A program made the translations under genes and the position numbers. From Ruminococcus sp. (lineage in GTDB: Bacteria > Bacillota > Clostridia > Oscillospirales > Ruminococcaceae), in assembly GCA_014799765.1 (NCBI GenBank), contig JAAVHK010000048.1, forward strand, positions 1 through 7,932: a stretch of DNA of 7,932 nucleotides, given 5' to 3'. The notes under the pieces were generated by a model. That model was given only the letters and a program-made list of their open reading frames with translations. It had not been told where the DNA came from and ran no database searches. Each line of letters opens with the position of its first letter. The stretch's first letter is position 1. This document shows positions 1-6,025 of the stretch, one piece after another.

Positions 1-58
1 AGCTTTTTCCCGATAAATCCAGTTTTTCACGGCATACCGGACATATAAGTATACTCAT
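1..58 (-). CDS. N-terminal fragment of a zinc-finger protein, probably RlmA-type 23S rRNA methyltransferase (partial)
   Basis: Nineteen codons are visible before the window edge, reading MSILICPVCREKLDLSGKS. The start is set by the ribosome site GTGAGGTG, which overlaps the TGA stop of the upstream fusion gene; the ATG lies 8 bases after that stop, so the two genes are probably translationally coupled. The CPxC pair close to the N-terminus, followed by a Leu and a Lys-Ser, resembles the zinc-binding head of RlmA-type 23S rRNA (guanine-N1) methyltransferases. Such a role would fit its place beside a tRNA methyltransferase. The rest of the protein lies outside the window, so another small zinc-ribbon protein is possible. 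That this is a real gene start is likely; the family is a guess from the first 19 residues. Confidence 0.6.
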   Translation of the reverse strand, partial: MSILICPVCREKLDLSGKS

Positions 59-66
59 TCCGCACC

Positions 67-1518
67 TCACAGATAAACGGCAGGGTCAATGGAAGTTTCG
101 GCTAATATCACTTCAATCTGTGGGAATTTTTCTTCAATAGTACATCTCAGTTCGTCAAGTACGAGGTTTTCAGTATGGAAATGACCGCAGTCAAAAAGCG
201 TGATATGACGGTTATTGGCATCAATCCAGACATCGTGCTTGACATCTCCTGTAATGAAAGCGTCGCATTTTTTGGAAATGGCAAGGTCAAGCATAGAGCC
301 TCCCGAACCTGAACAGAACGCAAAACGCTTTACTTTATGCGAGCCGTAACGGTTCATACGGACATACGGACAGCCGAAAAAATCCTTTAAAAGCTGACCG
401 AATTTTTCTACAGTCATATGTTCCTTAAGCGTACATATCCAGCCGAGATTGTTTCCGTTACCGCAATCTTCAAAAAATTCAGGGTCATTTTCAAATTCAA
501 GATGTTCGGCAAATTTACGTAATATTACGCCGTTAGTACCACCTTTGGCAATATCAAGATTGGTATGCATACAGATAGCGGAAATATCACTGTAAATCAG
601 TCTGAAAACCGGACTTTTTCTGTTAATTTTCTTAATAGGGTGAAAAATTACAGGGTGGTGGGAAATCATTAATTCCGCACCTTTACATTCCGCCTCATAT
701 ATTGACGGTATAGTTATATCAAGTGAAAGCATTATCTTAGTACATTCCATATCATAATTTTCTACCAGTAAACCGGAATTATCCCATTTTTCCTGAACGT
801 CCACCGGATAGACTTCATTCAGATAGTCATATACCTCATTTATACTTACTTTGTTAATACCGTTTTCGAGTTTATAAGCAAGTGCCGAAAAATGTACAGC
901 TTCGGAACGCATACCGCCTTTTTCGAGTGCTGAACTTACTTTACGCAGACGTGTGACTTCATTACTTATGTAGCGTCTGGCAAGTGGGTCATCTTTATCG
1001 AAAAATCCGGCAAGAGCTTCTGTTTCGGTAAGTCGCTGAAACTGTCCGCCCCATTCCGCACACATTATTACGTAAAGTTTGTCATTGTCCTCTGCTACCT
1101 TTTCGGAAGTAATGACAAAATTGCTGTCATAAAGCCATTTCCGGAGAACTTCTGATTTAGTCATAGGCTGAAGAATAAGTCTTATTTTACTTTCGGCGAG
1201 TTCCGGACATTTATGCAGAATATCAATAATAGTTTCGCCACCCATACCGGCTATGACTATATCCGAAACATTATCAAGCGGAATATTTTCGAGACCGTCG
1301 GAAAGAACCATTTCAATTTTATCGGTAAGATTATTTTTTTCAACAGTACGCCGTGCCGAACCTAACGGACTTATATTTATATCTGAAGCTATTACTTTCT
1401 GACATTTTCCGCTTATAATAAGTTCAGTGGCGAGATAGGCATGGTCTGTACCAATGTCGCATACAATACCGTTTCCGCTGACCATATCGGCACAAGCCTG
1501 TAATCTGTTATCAAGCAT
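67..1518 (-). CDS. TrmK tRNA (adenine22-N1)-methyltransferase fused to Nif3-like dinuclear metal protein
   Basis: A 483-residue protein of two families. Residues 1-215 match TrmK, which methylates N1 of A22 in tRNA using S-adenosylmethionine: DIGTDHAYL (21-29) is the SAM-binding motif I, AGMGGE (90-95) and LILQP (114-118) are further family blocks. Residues 223-483 match the Nif3/YbgI/YqfO family, with metal ligands in ISHHP (His287, His288), HTNLD (Asp322) and GHFHTE (His446, Glu450), arranged as in E. coli YbgI. At about 260 residues the Nif3 part is the short form, without the PII-like insert seen in Bacillus YqfO. In Bacillus trmK and yqfO are separate adjacent genes; here they share one frame with no stop. 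The role of Nif3 proteins is unsettled. The start has an AGAGGTG ribosome site. Both halves keep their key residues, so both may be active. Confidence 0.92.
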   Translation of the reverse strand: MLDNRLQACADMVSGNGIVCDIGTDHAYLATELIISGKCQKVIASDINISPLGSARRTVEKNNLTDKIEMVLSDGLENIPLDNVSDIVIAGMGGETIIDILHKCPELAESKIRLILQPMTKSEVLRKWLYDSNFVITSEKVAEDNDKLYVIMCAEWGGQFQRLTETEALAGFFDKDDPLARRYISNEVTRLRKVSSALEKGGMRSEAVHFSALAYKLENGINKVSINEVYDYLNEVYPVDVQEKWDNSGLLVENYDMECTKIMLSLDITIPSIYEAECKGAELMISHHPVIFHPIKKINRKSPVFRLIYSDISAICMHTNLDIAKGGTNGVILRKFAEHLEFENDPEFFEDCGNGNNLGWICTLKEHMTVEKFGQLLKDFFGCPYVRMNRYGSHKVKRFAFCSGSGGSMLDLAISKKCDAFITGDVKHDVWIDANNRHITLFDCGHFHTENLVLDELRCTIEEKFPQIEVILAETSIDPAVYL

Positions 1519-1547
1519 ATTTACACCTCTTCTGAAATTTATGAATA

Positions 1548-1578
1548 CAAAAATACAGGCGTGCCGGTGACACGCCTG
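1548..1578 (-). terminator. Rho-independent terminator after the DUF1858 gene
   Basis: A perfect 8-bp stem, CAGGCGTG (1556-1563) with CACGCCTG (1571-1578), closes a 7-base loop. Read on the minus strand it begins 6 bases after the stop of the DUF1858 gene and is followed by T-A-TTTTT (1549-1555). The T-tract is moderate. The next gene starts only 37 bases beyond the hairpin, so that gene depends on read-through or on a promoter not obvious to me. Confidence 0.75.
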
Positions 1579-1584
1579 AATATT

Positions 1585-1788
1585 TTACTGTTTTGCTGAA
1601 AAATGAGCGTTGAGCTTTTCAACGAGTGCGTCGGCATCTGTACCATGTACCGCACACGCTTCCTCTATTGATTCGCCCCTTGAAGCCGGACAGCCCAGAC
1701 AGTGCATACCGATTTCAAGGAAATACGGAGCAACTTCAAAATCAGCGTCAAGAATATCACCTATAATGGTATCTTTAGTAATCTGCAT
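1585..1788 (-). CDS. DUF1858 / hybrid-cluster-protein-associated redox-disulfide domain protein
   Basis: A 67-residue protein made of a single DUF1858 domain (the type TIGR calls the HCP-associated redox disulfide domain). It shows the family pattern: a TIGDIL start (about 8-13), then APYFLEIGMHCLGCPAS with the CxxC pair at Cys30 and Cys33, then a helical end with EEACAVHGTDADALVEKLN. The CxxC is thought to be a redox or metal site; related domains sit at the N-terminus of ScdA/RIC iron-sulfur repair proteins. The length is normal for the stand-alone form. The ribosome site AGGAAG precedes the ATG by about 9 bases. It lies 42 bases after the 105-residue hypothetical gene and ends in a terminator, so it is probably the last gene of that small unit. 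No hybrid cluster protein gene is in the window. The physiological role is unknown. Confidence 0.88.
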   Translation of the reverse strand: MQITKDTIIGDILDADFEVAPYFLEIGMHCLGCPASRGESIEEACAVHGTDADALVEKLNAHFSAKQ

Positions 1789-1830
1789 TAAAAAAACTTC
1801 CTTTCATTTGATATTAAATTTTATAACAAA

Positions 1831-2148
1831 TCAGCCTGAATCATACGTCCTATAACCTGAAACAGAAATATATTTCTGCATAGCGTAAAATAATTTTCTG
1901 TTTTTTGATTCGGAAAAAATACCTTTATAATCAAAGAGTATCTTTATATGATTACCGCCGGTATAAAATTCAAAGTACGGCGGATTTGCGGATATATTCC
2001 TTTCGCCGATACAATTCATACTGCTGTTCTCATTTACAGTGTGAAAATTCACGGCACATTCCGGAAAAGATATAAAAATATTTTCCGAAAGCAAAATACC
2101 GGATTTTTCTTTACTTATAACATCAGTTACTGATTTTATAATTGTCAT
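1831..2148 (-). CDS. Hypothetical protein, 105 residues
   Basis: I do not recognise this protein. It has no signal peptide or membrane segment. It shows an N-terminal stretch rich in Ile, Val and Ser, an NPPYFEFYTGG segment (55-65), a hydrophobic strand KILFDYKG (69-76), and a basic helix NRKLFYAMQKYI (83-94) ending in GYRTYD. The strand-then-helix order suggests a small alpha/beta domain. There is no clear ribosome site before the ATG; the bases upstream are T-rich. The frame stays open for 18 codons above the ATG to a TAA, with only CTG codons as other starts. It sits between the zinc-ribbon gene (65 bases upstream) and the DUF1858 gene (42 bases downstream), all the same way round, so co-transcription is likely. 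The composition looks like a real protein, but its expression is less certain than that of its neighbours. Confidence 0.6.
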   Translation of the reverse strand: MTIIKSVTDVISKEKSGILLSENIFISFPECAVNFHTVNENSSMNCIGERNISANPPYFEFYTGGNHIKILFDYKGIFSESKNRKLFYAMQKYISVSGYRTYDSG

Positions 2149-2213
2149 AAAAAGAAATTCATGGATAAATCCGCAGTACAGCAGTAACGCTATACCACGG
2201 ACTTATAATTGAA

Positions 2214-2489
2214 TCAGGATTCGTTCATTTTAGCGAAGCAGTCGCTACAATAAACGGCTCTGCCCTCTCTGGGTTCAAAAGGCACTTTTGCCTCTTTACC
2301 GCATGAAGCACAGGTGGCTGAATACATAACTCTTTCAGGTCTGCCAGCGTTTTTTCTTGCATCTCTGCAAGGTTTGCATTTCTTTGGTTCGTTCACGAAA
2401 CCTTTTTCAGCGAAAAATTCCTGTTCGCCTGCCGAGAAGGTAAATTCCTTACCGCATTCCTTGCAGACTAATGTCTTGTCTTCGTACAT
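2214..2489 (-). CDS. Two-part zinc-ribbon protein (zf-trcl plus CxxC-x17-CxxC domain)
   Basis: A 91-residue protein with two cysteine-knuckle zinc sites. The first has CKEC (9-12) and CKPC (38-41), separated by 25 residues, with the GEQEFFAEKGF core typical of the probable zinc-ribbon family zf-trcl. The second has CASC and CSDC separated by exactly 17 residues, the spacing that defines the CxxC-x17-CxxC domain. Eight cysteines imply two structural zinc ions. Proteins of this type are common in Clostridia and are supposed to bind nucleic acid or protein, but none has a firm function that I know of. The ATG follows a GTGAGGT ribosome site by about 9 bases, and an unusual structured stretch lies upstream. 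The gene ends 65 bases before the 105-residue hypothetical gene. Confidence 0.88.
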   Translation of the reverse strand: MYEDKTLVCKECGKEFTFSAGEQEFFAEKGFVNEPKKCKPCRDARKNAGRPERVMYSATCASCGKEAKVPFEPREGRAVYCSDCFAKMNES

Positions 2490-2519
2490 GGTTTAGTACC
2501 TCACTTAAAAATTTTTTTG

Positions 2520-2640
2520 ACACACTTCCCACAGACGTGGGCTTAACTCCGGATGTCCGGCGGTGTTGCAGGTTTGGTTTCATGCTGAACGTCGGGAACT
2601 ACAAACAGTATAGAATTAGGATAACCTGACTTAAATCCTT
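2520..2640. other. GC-rich hairpin-forming intergenic block, candidate structured leader or repeat
   Basis: This part of the 212-base gap between the coiled-coil gene and the zinc-ribbon gene is clearly different from its AT-rich surroundings; bases 2528-2600 are about 57% GC by my count. It holds two compact hairpins: CCCAC-AGAC-GTGGG (2528-2541) and CCGG-ATGT-CCGG (2549-2560). Both can be enclosed by a short ACAC/GTGT pairing (2522-2525 with 2563-2566), giving a three-way junction. A third weak stem, AGGAT/ATCCT (2618-2622 with 2635-2639), runs into six T on the plus strand. It could be the 5' leader of the zinc-ribbon gene, a separate small RNA, or an old repeat. I recognise no known riboswitch. 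Confidence 0.4.
2607..2635 (-). promoter_or_regulatory. Possible weak promoter for the zinc-ribbon gene
   Basis: On the minus strand TATACT (2607-2612) matches a -10 box at five of six bases, with TTTAAG (2630-2635) 17 bases upstream as a poor -35. Transcription from here would give a leader of about 110 bases that contains both GC-rich hairpins. Confidence 0.3.
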
Positions 2641-2641
2641 T

Positions 2642-2696
2642 TTTACGGTATAAAGCCGTAAATATATATAAGCCTATGCCGGATAGCTCAGGCATA
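2642..2696 (-). terminator. Possible weak termination region after the coiled-coil gene
   Basis: Two small stems follow the stop codon: TATGCC/GGCATA (2675-2680 with 2691-2696, 10-base loop) and TTTACGG/CCGTAAA (2642-2648 with 2656-2662, 7-base loop). On the minus strand the first is followed by an alternating T-A stretch, not a clean T-tract, so termination is doubtful. Confidence 0.3.
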
Positions 2697-2701
2697 ATAT
2701 A

Positions 2702-4402
2702 TCATTCGCCGATGTTGTTCGGGTCTGCCTCTATCTGTGCGAGGAGGTCTGCCATATCGTTGCCTAAATTCATGACCGGTTTTTTCGGCTGAGGCTTAGG
2801 CTGTACCGGAACAGGTGCAGGAGCCGGAGCAGGTATTTCCGGCTTTATGCTGAAAGACTTCATAATATCGTCTAAACCGTCCATGCTTGCAAGAGTAGGT
2901 TTCTTTACCGGCTGTGGCTGTGCTTTAGGCTGTACCGGAGCAGGTGCAGGAATTGAAGCCGGTTTTATATTATTTACCGGTTTTACGGAATTATTCATTT
3001 TTACAGGATTATTTGCCTTTACCGGAGCAGGATTAGCCGGAGTTTTTACAGGTGCAGGAGCGATTGCCTTTGCCGGAGCAGGTGTTATTGCTTTTACCGG
3101 TGGAGGAGCAGTTGTTTTTTCCGGTACTGGAGCAGGTGACGGTGTGGGAGCAGGAATTTTTATATTTTCTGCATTTTTCTTAACGTCTTCCATACTTACT
3201 TCCGGAACGTCCATTTTCTTGATATCCTGTGTGGCGTTTGTATCAACTGACTTACGGGCATCACTTACAGTATTTTTAGCCTCATCGAAACGCTTGCTTA
3301 TTTCACTGAATTTAGCTGAAAGACTATCTATTTCACTAATCAGTGACTTACGTATATCAGCGGACATCTTATTTACCGTATCGGCGTGTGCGTTGGCTTC
3401 TTCGATAGTAGTCTTGGCTTTTTTGTTGGCGTCATTTATGCATGATTCAGCGGTAGAATTAGCAGAAGAAACAGTTTTATCAGCTTCTGCCTTGGCATCA
3501 CTGATGAGTTTATCGGCTTCCGCTTTGGCATCACTTTTAAGTTTCTGAGCTTCTTCCCTTGCGTCTTTCGTAAGCCTGTCGATTTCGTCCTGAATACCGC
3601 CTTTAAGTTTGTCGGCTTCTTCCTGAGCGGATTTAGTGATAGTATCGGCGAGCATCTGTGCCTGTGCGAGTATTCCGGATGGTGTACTTGCCATAGTTTT
3701 ATTATTGAGTTCTTCAATTTCCTTGTCTTTTTTGACGAGTTCATTTTTTATGCTGTTGATTTCGGAATCTTTCTTAGCGAGTTCGTCTTTTATGCTGTTA
3801 ATTTCAGAATCTTTCTTGGCGAGTGTTTCGGCATTTGCCTTGACAAGCTGTGCCATTTTAGCATCTTTTGAAGCTGATTCCTTGGTTTTTTCGTCAACAG
3901 CCTTTGTACGTACAGCGAGTTCATTGGACATTTTCGCCAAATCCTGTTTAAGTTTTGTAAGTTCGGCGTCATTATTGTTTGCAACCGGTTTTGCTACGGC
4001 ATTCTGTGCGATTGCCTGAGCTGTTTTAAGCTGATTTTTAAGGTTCTCGATTTCTTTTTTAGCGTTATCGAGTTCAGCTGTATTTACCGGAGCAACTGCA
4101 CCAGCCGGAACGGGTTTACCAGCCTGAAGTCTGGAAATAGTAGCCTTAGCGTTATCGAGTTCCTTTCTGGTATTTCTGAGTTCATTGTTAGCTTTATTCA
4201 GCTTTTCCTGAAGACCTTCAATTCTGTTTTTGTAATCTCTCACTTCATTTTCGTTTGAATTGGAAGTATTTTTTTTAAGTGTTTCGATTTCGTCCTGAAG
4301 TGCTTTTTTTTGTTCATTAAGTTCGGCGAGATACTGAATAACATCTTCTTTCACGTATCCGTTACCAAGCTTGGTAGTTCTCAACACAGTGGCATCGCTC
4401 AT
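2702..4402 (-). CDS. Long coiled-coil protein with DivIVA-like N-terminus and proline-rich tail, probable division or polarity scaffold
   Basis: A 566-residue cytoplasmic protein with no signal peptide or membrane segment. Residues 10-30 read TKLGNGYVKEDVIQYLAELN, which resembles the DivIVA N-terminal membrane-curvature domain (GY, an acidic pair, then a helix). Residues 30-240 are mostly heptad coiled coil, including two near-identical 14-residue repeats (197-210, 211-224). Residues 245-390 follow an AQ..AD...KSAQEEADKL pattern as in DivIVA C-terminal coils, with an 11-residue repeat SDAKAEADKLI (290-311). Residues 415-545 are Pro/Ala/Lys/Val-rich, broken by two short acidic hydrophobic segments (507-517, 547-557). 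DivIVA is usually about 160-230 residues, so this is a much enlarged relative or analogue. The start has GGAGAG 9 bases upstream. It lies directly downstream of ftsZ but has its own promoter. The family call rests on pattern and context. Confidence 0.75.
   Translation of the reverse strand: MSDATVLRTTKLGNGYVKEDVIQYLAELNEQKKALQDEIETLKKNTSNSNENEVRDYKNRIEGLQEKLNKANNELRNTRKELDNAKATISRLQAGKPVPAGAVAPVNTAELDNAKKEIENLKNQLKTAQAIAQNAVAKPVANNNDAELTKLKQDLAKMSNELAVRTKAVDEKTKESASKDAKMAQLVKANAETLAKKDSEINSIKDELAKKDSEINSIKNELVKKDKEIEELNNKTMASTPSGILAQAQMLADTITKSAQEEADKLKGGIQDEIDRLTKDAREEAQKLKSDAKAEADKLISDAKAEADKTVSSANSTAESCINDANKKAKTTIEEANAHADTVNKMSADIRKSLISEIDSLSAKFSEISKRFDEAKNTVSDARKSVDTNATQDIKKMDVPEVSMEDVKKNAENIKIPAPTPSPAPVPEKTTAPPPVKAITPAPAKAIAPAPVKTPANPAPVKANNPVKMNNSVKPVNNIKPASIPAPAPVQPKAQPQPVKKPTLASMDGLDDIMKSFSIKPEIPAPAPAPVPVQPKPQPKKPVMNLGNDMADLLAQIEADPNNIGE
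3470..3535 (-). repeat. 33-bp tandem repeat inside the coiled-coil gene
   Basis: Two adjacent 33-base units encode the 11-residue repeat SDAKAEADKLI and a close copy (residues 290-311). A period of 11 favours a slow right-handed coil, not an ordinary heptad coil. Neighbouring sequence continues the same A-x-x-E-A-x-K pattern in looser form. Confidence 0.75.
3731..3814 (-). repeat. 42-bp tandem repeat inside the coiled-coil gene
   Basis: Two 42-base units encode KDSEINSIKDELAK and KDSEINSIKNELVK (residues 197-224), followed by a degenerate half unit KDKEIEEL. Fourteen residues equal two heptads, so the repeat extends the coil without changing its register. Confidence 0.8.
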
Positions 4403-4535
4403 AGTAATTAACTCTCCGTTCTCCGCCGATAAGACGGTAAATAATATTCTGTCTGTAAAAACAGTAAATCAATTTTAAAAATCCCGTTAAATATCACAGA
4501 TTTCTTACAGCCTGCAACATAATACCATTATATAG

Positions 4536-4564
4536 ATTATAACACATCTTCCAGAATAATTCAA
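4536..4564 (-). promoter_or_regulatory. Strong sigma-A-type promoter for the coiled-coil gene
   Basis: On the minus strand TTGAAT (4559-4564) and TATAAT (4536-4541) are separated by exactly 17 bases. It lies beyond the ftsZ terminator, so the coiled-coil gene is an independent unit. The expected start near 4529 leaves a leader of about 125 bases. Confidence 0.85.
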
Positions 4565-4617
4565 TTATTTTAATGTACAAAATTTCTGTTGATTTTAGTG
4601 CAATTTACCCATAAGAT

Positions 4618-4651
4618 AAAAAAAGCAGTCCCTGAAAAAAGAGACTGCTTT
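4618..4651 (-). terminator. Rho-independent terminator after ftsZ
   Basis: A 9-bp stem, AAAGCAGTC (4622-4630) with GACTGCTTT (4643-4651), closes a 12-base loop. On the minus strand it is followed by a run of seven T (4618-4624, partly within the stem). It starts 7 bases after the ftsZ stop and closes the murA-ftsQ-ftsZ unit. Confidence 0.88.
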
Positions 4652-4658
4652 AAATAAA

Positions 4659-5849
4659 TCAGCTACCGAGCATTTTTAAAATCTCGCCTATGTCCATATC
4701 GTCACCGCCGTTTGACTTCTGAGCATTTCCGCCCATACCGAGACCGTCAATTAACGGATTGTTATATTGCATAACGTTTTCTTTCGGGACAGGTGGTGGC
4801 GGAACTGGTGCGGAATGTGGTTGTGCCTGCTGTAACGGCTTTGCAGGTTCTTCCGGAACTTCTTCTTCTTCAACAACGTCGTCACCATCAAGACCGTCAA
4901 AACCTGCGGCGATAACGGTTATAGACATTTCGTCCTGCATATCTTCCTTGAAAGCTGTACCGAAAATAAATTCAACACCCTCAGCGGCGGTATCGGTAAT
5001 CATTTTGGTTGCCGCATCTACATCAGAAGAAAGAATATCTTCTGACATAGCTATATTTATGAGAAGTCGTTTAGCACCGGAAATTGAAGTTTCAAGGAGC
5101 GGGCTGGAAATAACGGACATAGCAGCATCACGAGCCTTATCCTTTCCTGAACCGTGACCGATAGCCATATGTGCATAACCTGCACCCTTCATGATAGTTG
5201 AAACGTCTGCGAAGTCGAGGTTTATGTAACCTTCTTCAACAATAAGGTCAGAAATACTCTTTACACCTGTTTTGAGAACGTCATCAGAAAGTGCGAAAGA
5301 CTGCAACATAGTAAGCGGTTTATCGAGACCGACAAGAAGTTTTTCATTAGGAATAACTATAAGTGAATCGACATATTTTTTAAGTTCAGCGATACCCCTT
5401 TCAGCCTGAGCCATTTTCTGTTCTCTTTCAAAGAGGAACGGTTTTGTAACAACGGCGACTGTAAGTATATCCATTTCCTTGGCGATTTTAGCAACAACAG
5501 GAGCTGCACCCGTACCAGTACCGCCACCCATACCGGCAGTAATGAAAATCATGTCTGCACCTTTAAGGTGAGTTTCTATTTCGTCACGGTTTTCTTCGGC
5601 ACTCCGCTGACCGATTTCAGGTTTATTTCCTGCACCTCTGCCCTTGGTAAGTTTTGCACCGATAGGTATTCTTGTAGTAGCTTTTGACTTATTAAGTGCC
5701 TTGGCGTCGGTATTGATTGCAATGTATTCTATATTATTGACACCCGAATCAACCATACAGTTGACAGCGTTTCCACCGCCACCGCCTACACCTATTACTT
5801 TGATGTTTACATCGGGTTCAAGTGTTTCCTCGTAATTGAAATCTGACAT
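4659..5849 (-). CDS. ftsZ: Cell division GTPase FtsZ
   Basis: A 396-residue tubulin homologue that polymerises with GTP into the division ring. Visible landmarks are the GTP-binding start IKVIGVGGGGGNAVN (16-30), the tubulin signature GGGTGTG (108-114), PFLFEREQKM (137-146) and the T7 catalytic loop NLDFADV (210-216). Thus all nucleotide-handling parts are present. The globular body ends near residue 318 (VIAAGFDG). An acidic and proline-rich linker (321-382, with EEEE and PPPP) follows, then the C-terminal peptide GDDMDIGEILKMLGS. That peptide keeps the DI and the hydrophobic-Leu-basic pattern of the usual DIPxFLR motif, but lacks the Pro and Phe and has no basic tail. The ribosome site AGGAGGAG is strong. 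Upstream is ftsQ; no ftsA is present between them. Length is normal. Confidence 0.98.
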   Translation of the reverse strand: MSDFNYEETLEPDVNIKVIGVGGGGGNAVNCMVDSGVNNIEYIAINTDAKALNKSKATTRIPIGAKLTKGRGAGNKPEIGQRSAEENRDEIETHLKGADMIFITAGMGGGTGTGAAPVVAKIAKEMDILTVAVVTKPFLFEREQKMAQAERGIAELKKYVDSLIVIPNEKLLVGLDKPLTMLQSFALSDDVLKTGVKSISDLIVEEGYINLDFADVSTIMKGAGYAHMAIGHGSGKDKARDAAMSVISSPLLETSISGAKRLLINIAMSEDILSSDVDAATKMITDTAAEGVEFIFGTAFKEDMQDEMSITVIAAGFDGLDGDDVVEEEEVPEEPAKPLQQAQPHSAPVPPPPVPKENVMQYNNPLIDGLGMGGNAQKSNGGDDMDIGEILKMLGS

Positions 5850-5915
5850 TTAAACTCCTCCTATTGCTTATCCTGAATTTTATATCAAGACGGATTACAC
5901 ACTAATACAATTATT

Positions 5916-5944
5916 ATTTTACCATAATATTATCTTTTTTGCAA
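5916..5944 (-). promoter_or_regulatory. Extended -10 promoter for ftsZ
   Basis: On the minus strand TTGCAA (5939-5944) and TAAAAT (5916-5921) are spaced by 17 bases, with TG one base before the -10 box. Expected transcription start near 5909 gives a leader of about 60 bases. No terminator is seen between ftsQ and ftsZ, so ftsZ can be read from both this promoter and the upstream unit. Confidence 0.8.
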
Positions 5945-6025
5945 GTCCCCGAAAAAGATTTTTTATTTTCAGTAAATCCGACAATAAAACAGTTATTTTT
6001 TCAAAATAATTTGTATATTTTAACA

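Noticed and set aside
1863..1878. A perfect 16-bp palindrome CAGAAATATATTTCTG
   Set aside because: It lies within the 3' part of the 105-residue gene, is AT-rich and single; no second copy or regulatory position supports an operator.
2517..2522. A perfect TTGACA on the plus strand as a -35 box
   Set aside because: The bases 17 downstream (GGCTTA) are not a -10 box, and no plus-strand gene follows.
2541..2563. A stretch resembling the conserved GAAGTTAAGC part of 5S rRNA, on the minus strand
   Set aside because: The likeness covers about 20 bases with a gap; the flanks do not form 5S helices, so it is probably chance.
2449..2583. A 44-codon minus-strand frame starting MKPNLQHRRTS and overlapping the zinc-ribbon start
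   Set aside because: It has no ribosome site, uses codons unlike its neighbours, and lies over the GC-rich hairpins and the start of a well supported gene. The open frame is more easily explained by base composition.
2847..3548. A long plus-strand open frame opposite the coiled-coil gene
   Set aside because: It is the complement of the Ala/Pro/Lys-rich repeats, giving a monotonous Gly/Ala/Phe/Ser product with no ribosome site; a shadow frame.
4759..5157. A plus-strand open frame opposite ftsZ
   Set aside because: It overlaps the conserved FtsZ body and tail completely and has a low-complexity Gly/Ser/Thr product.
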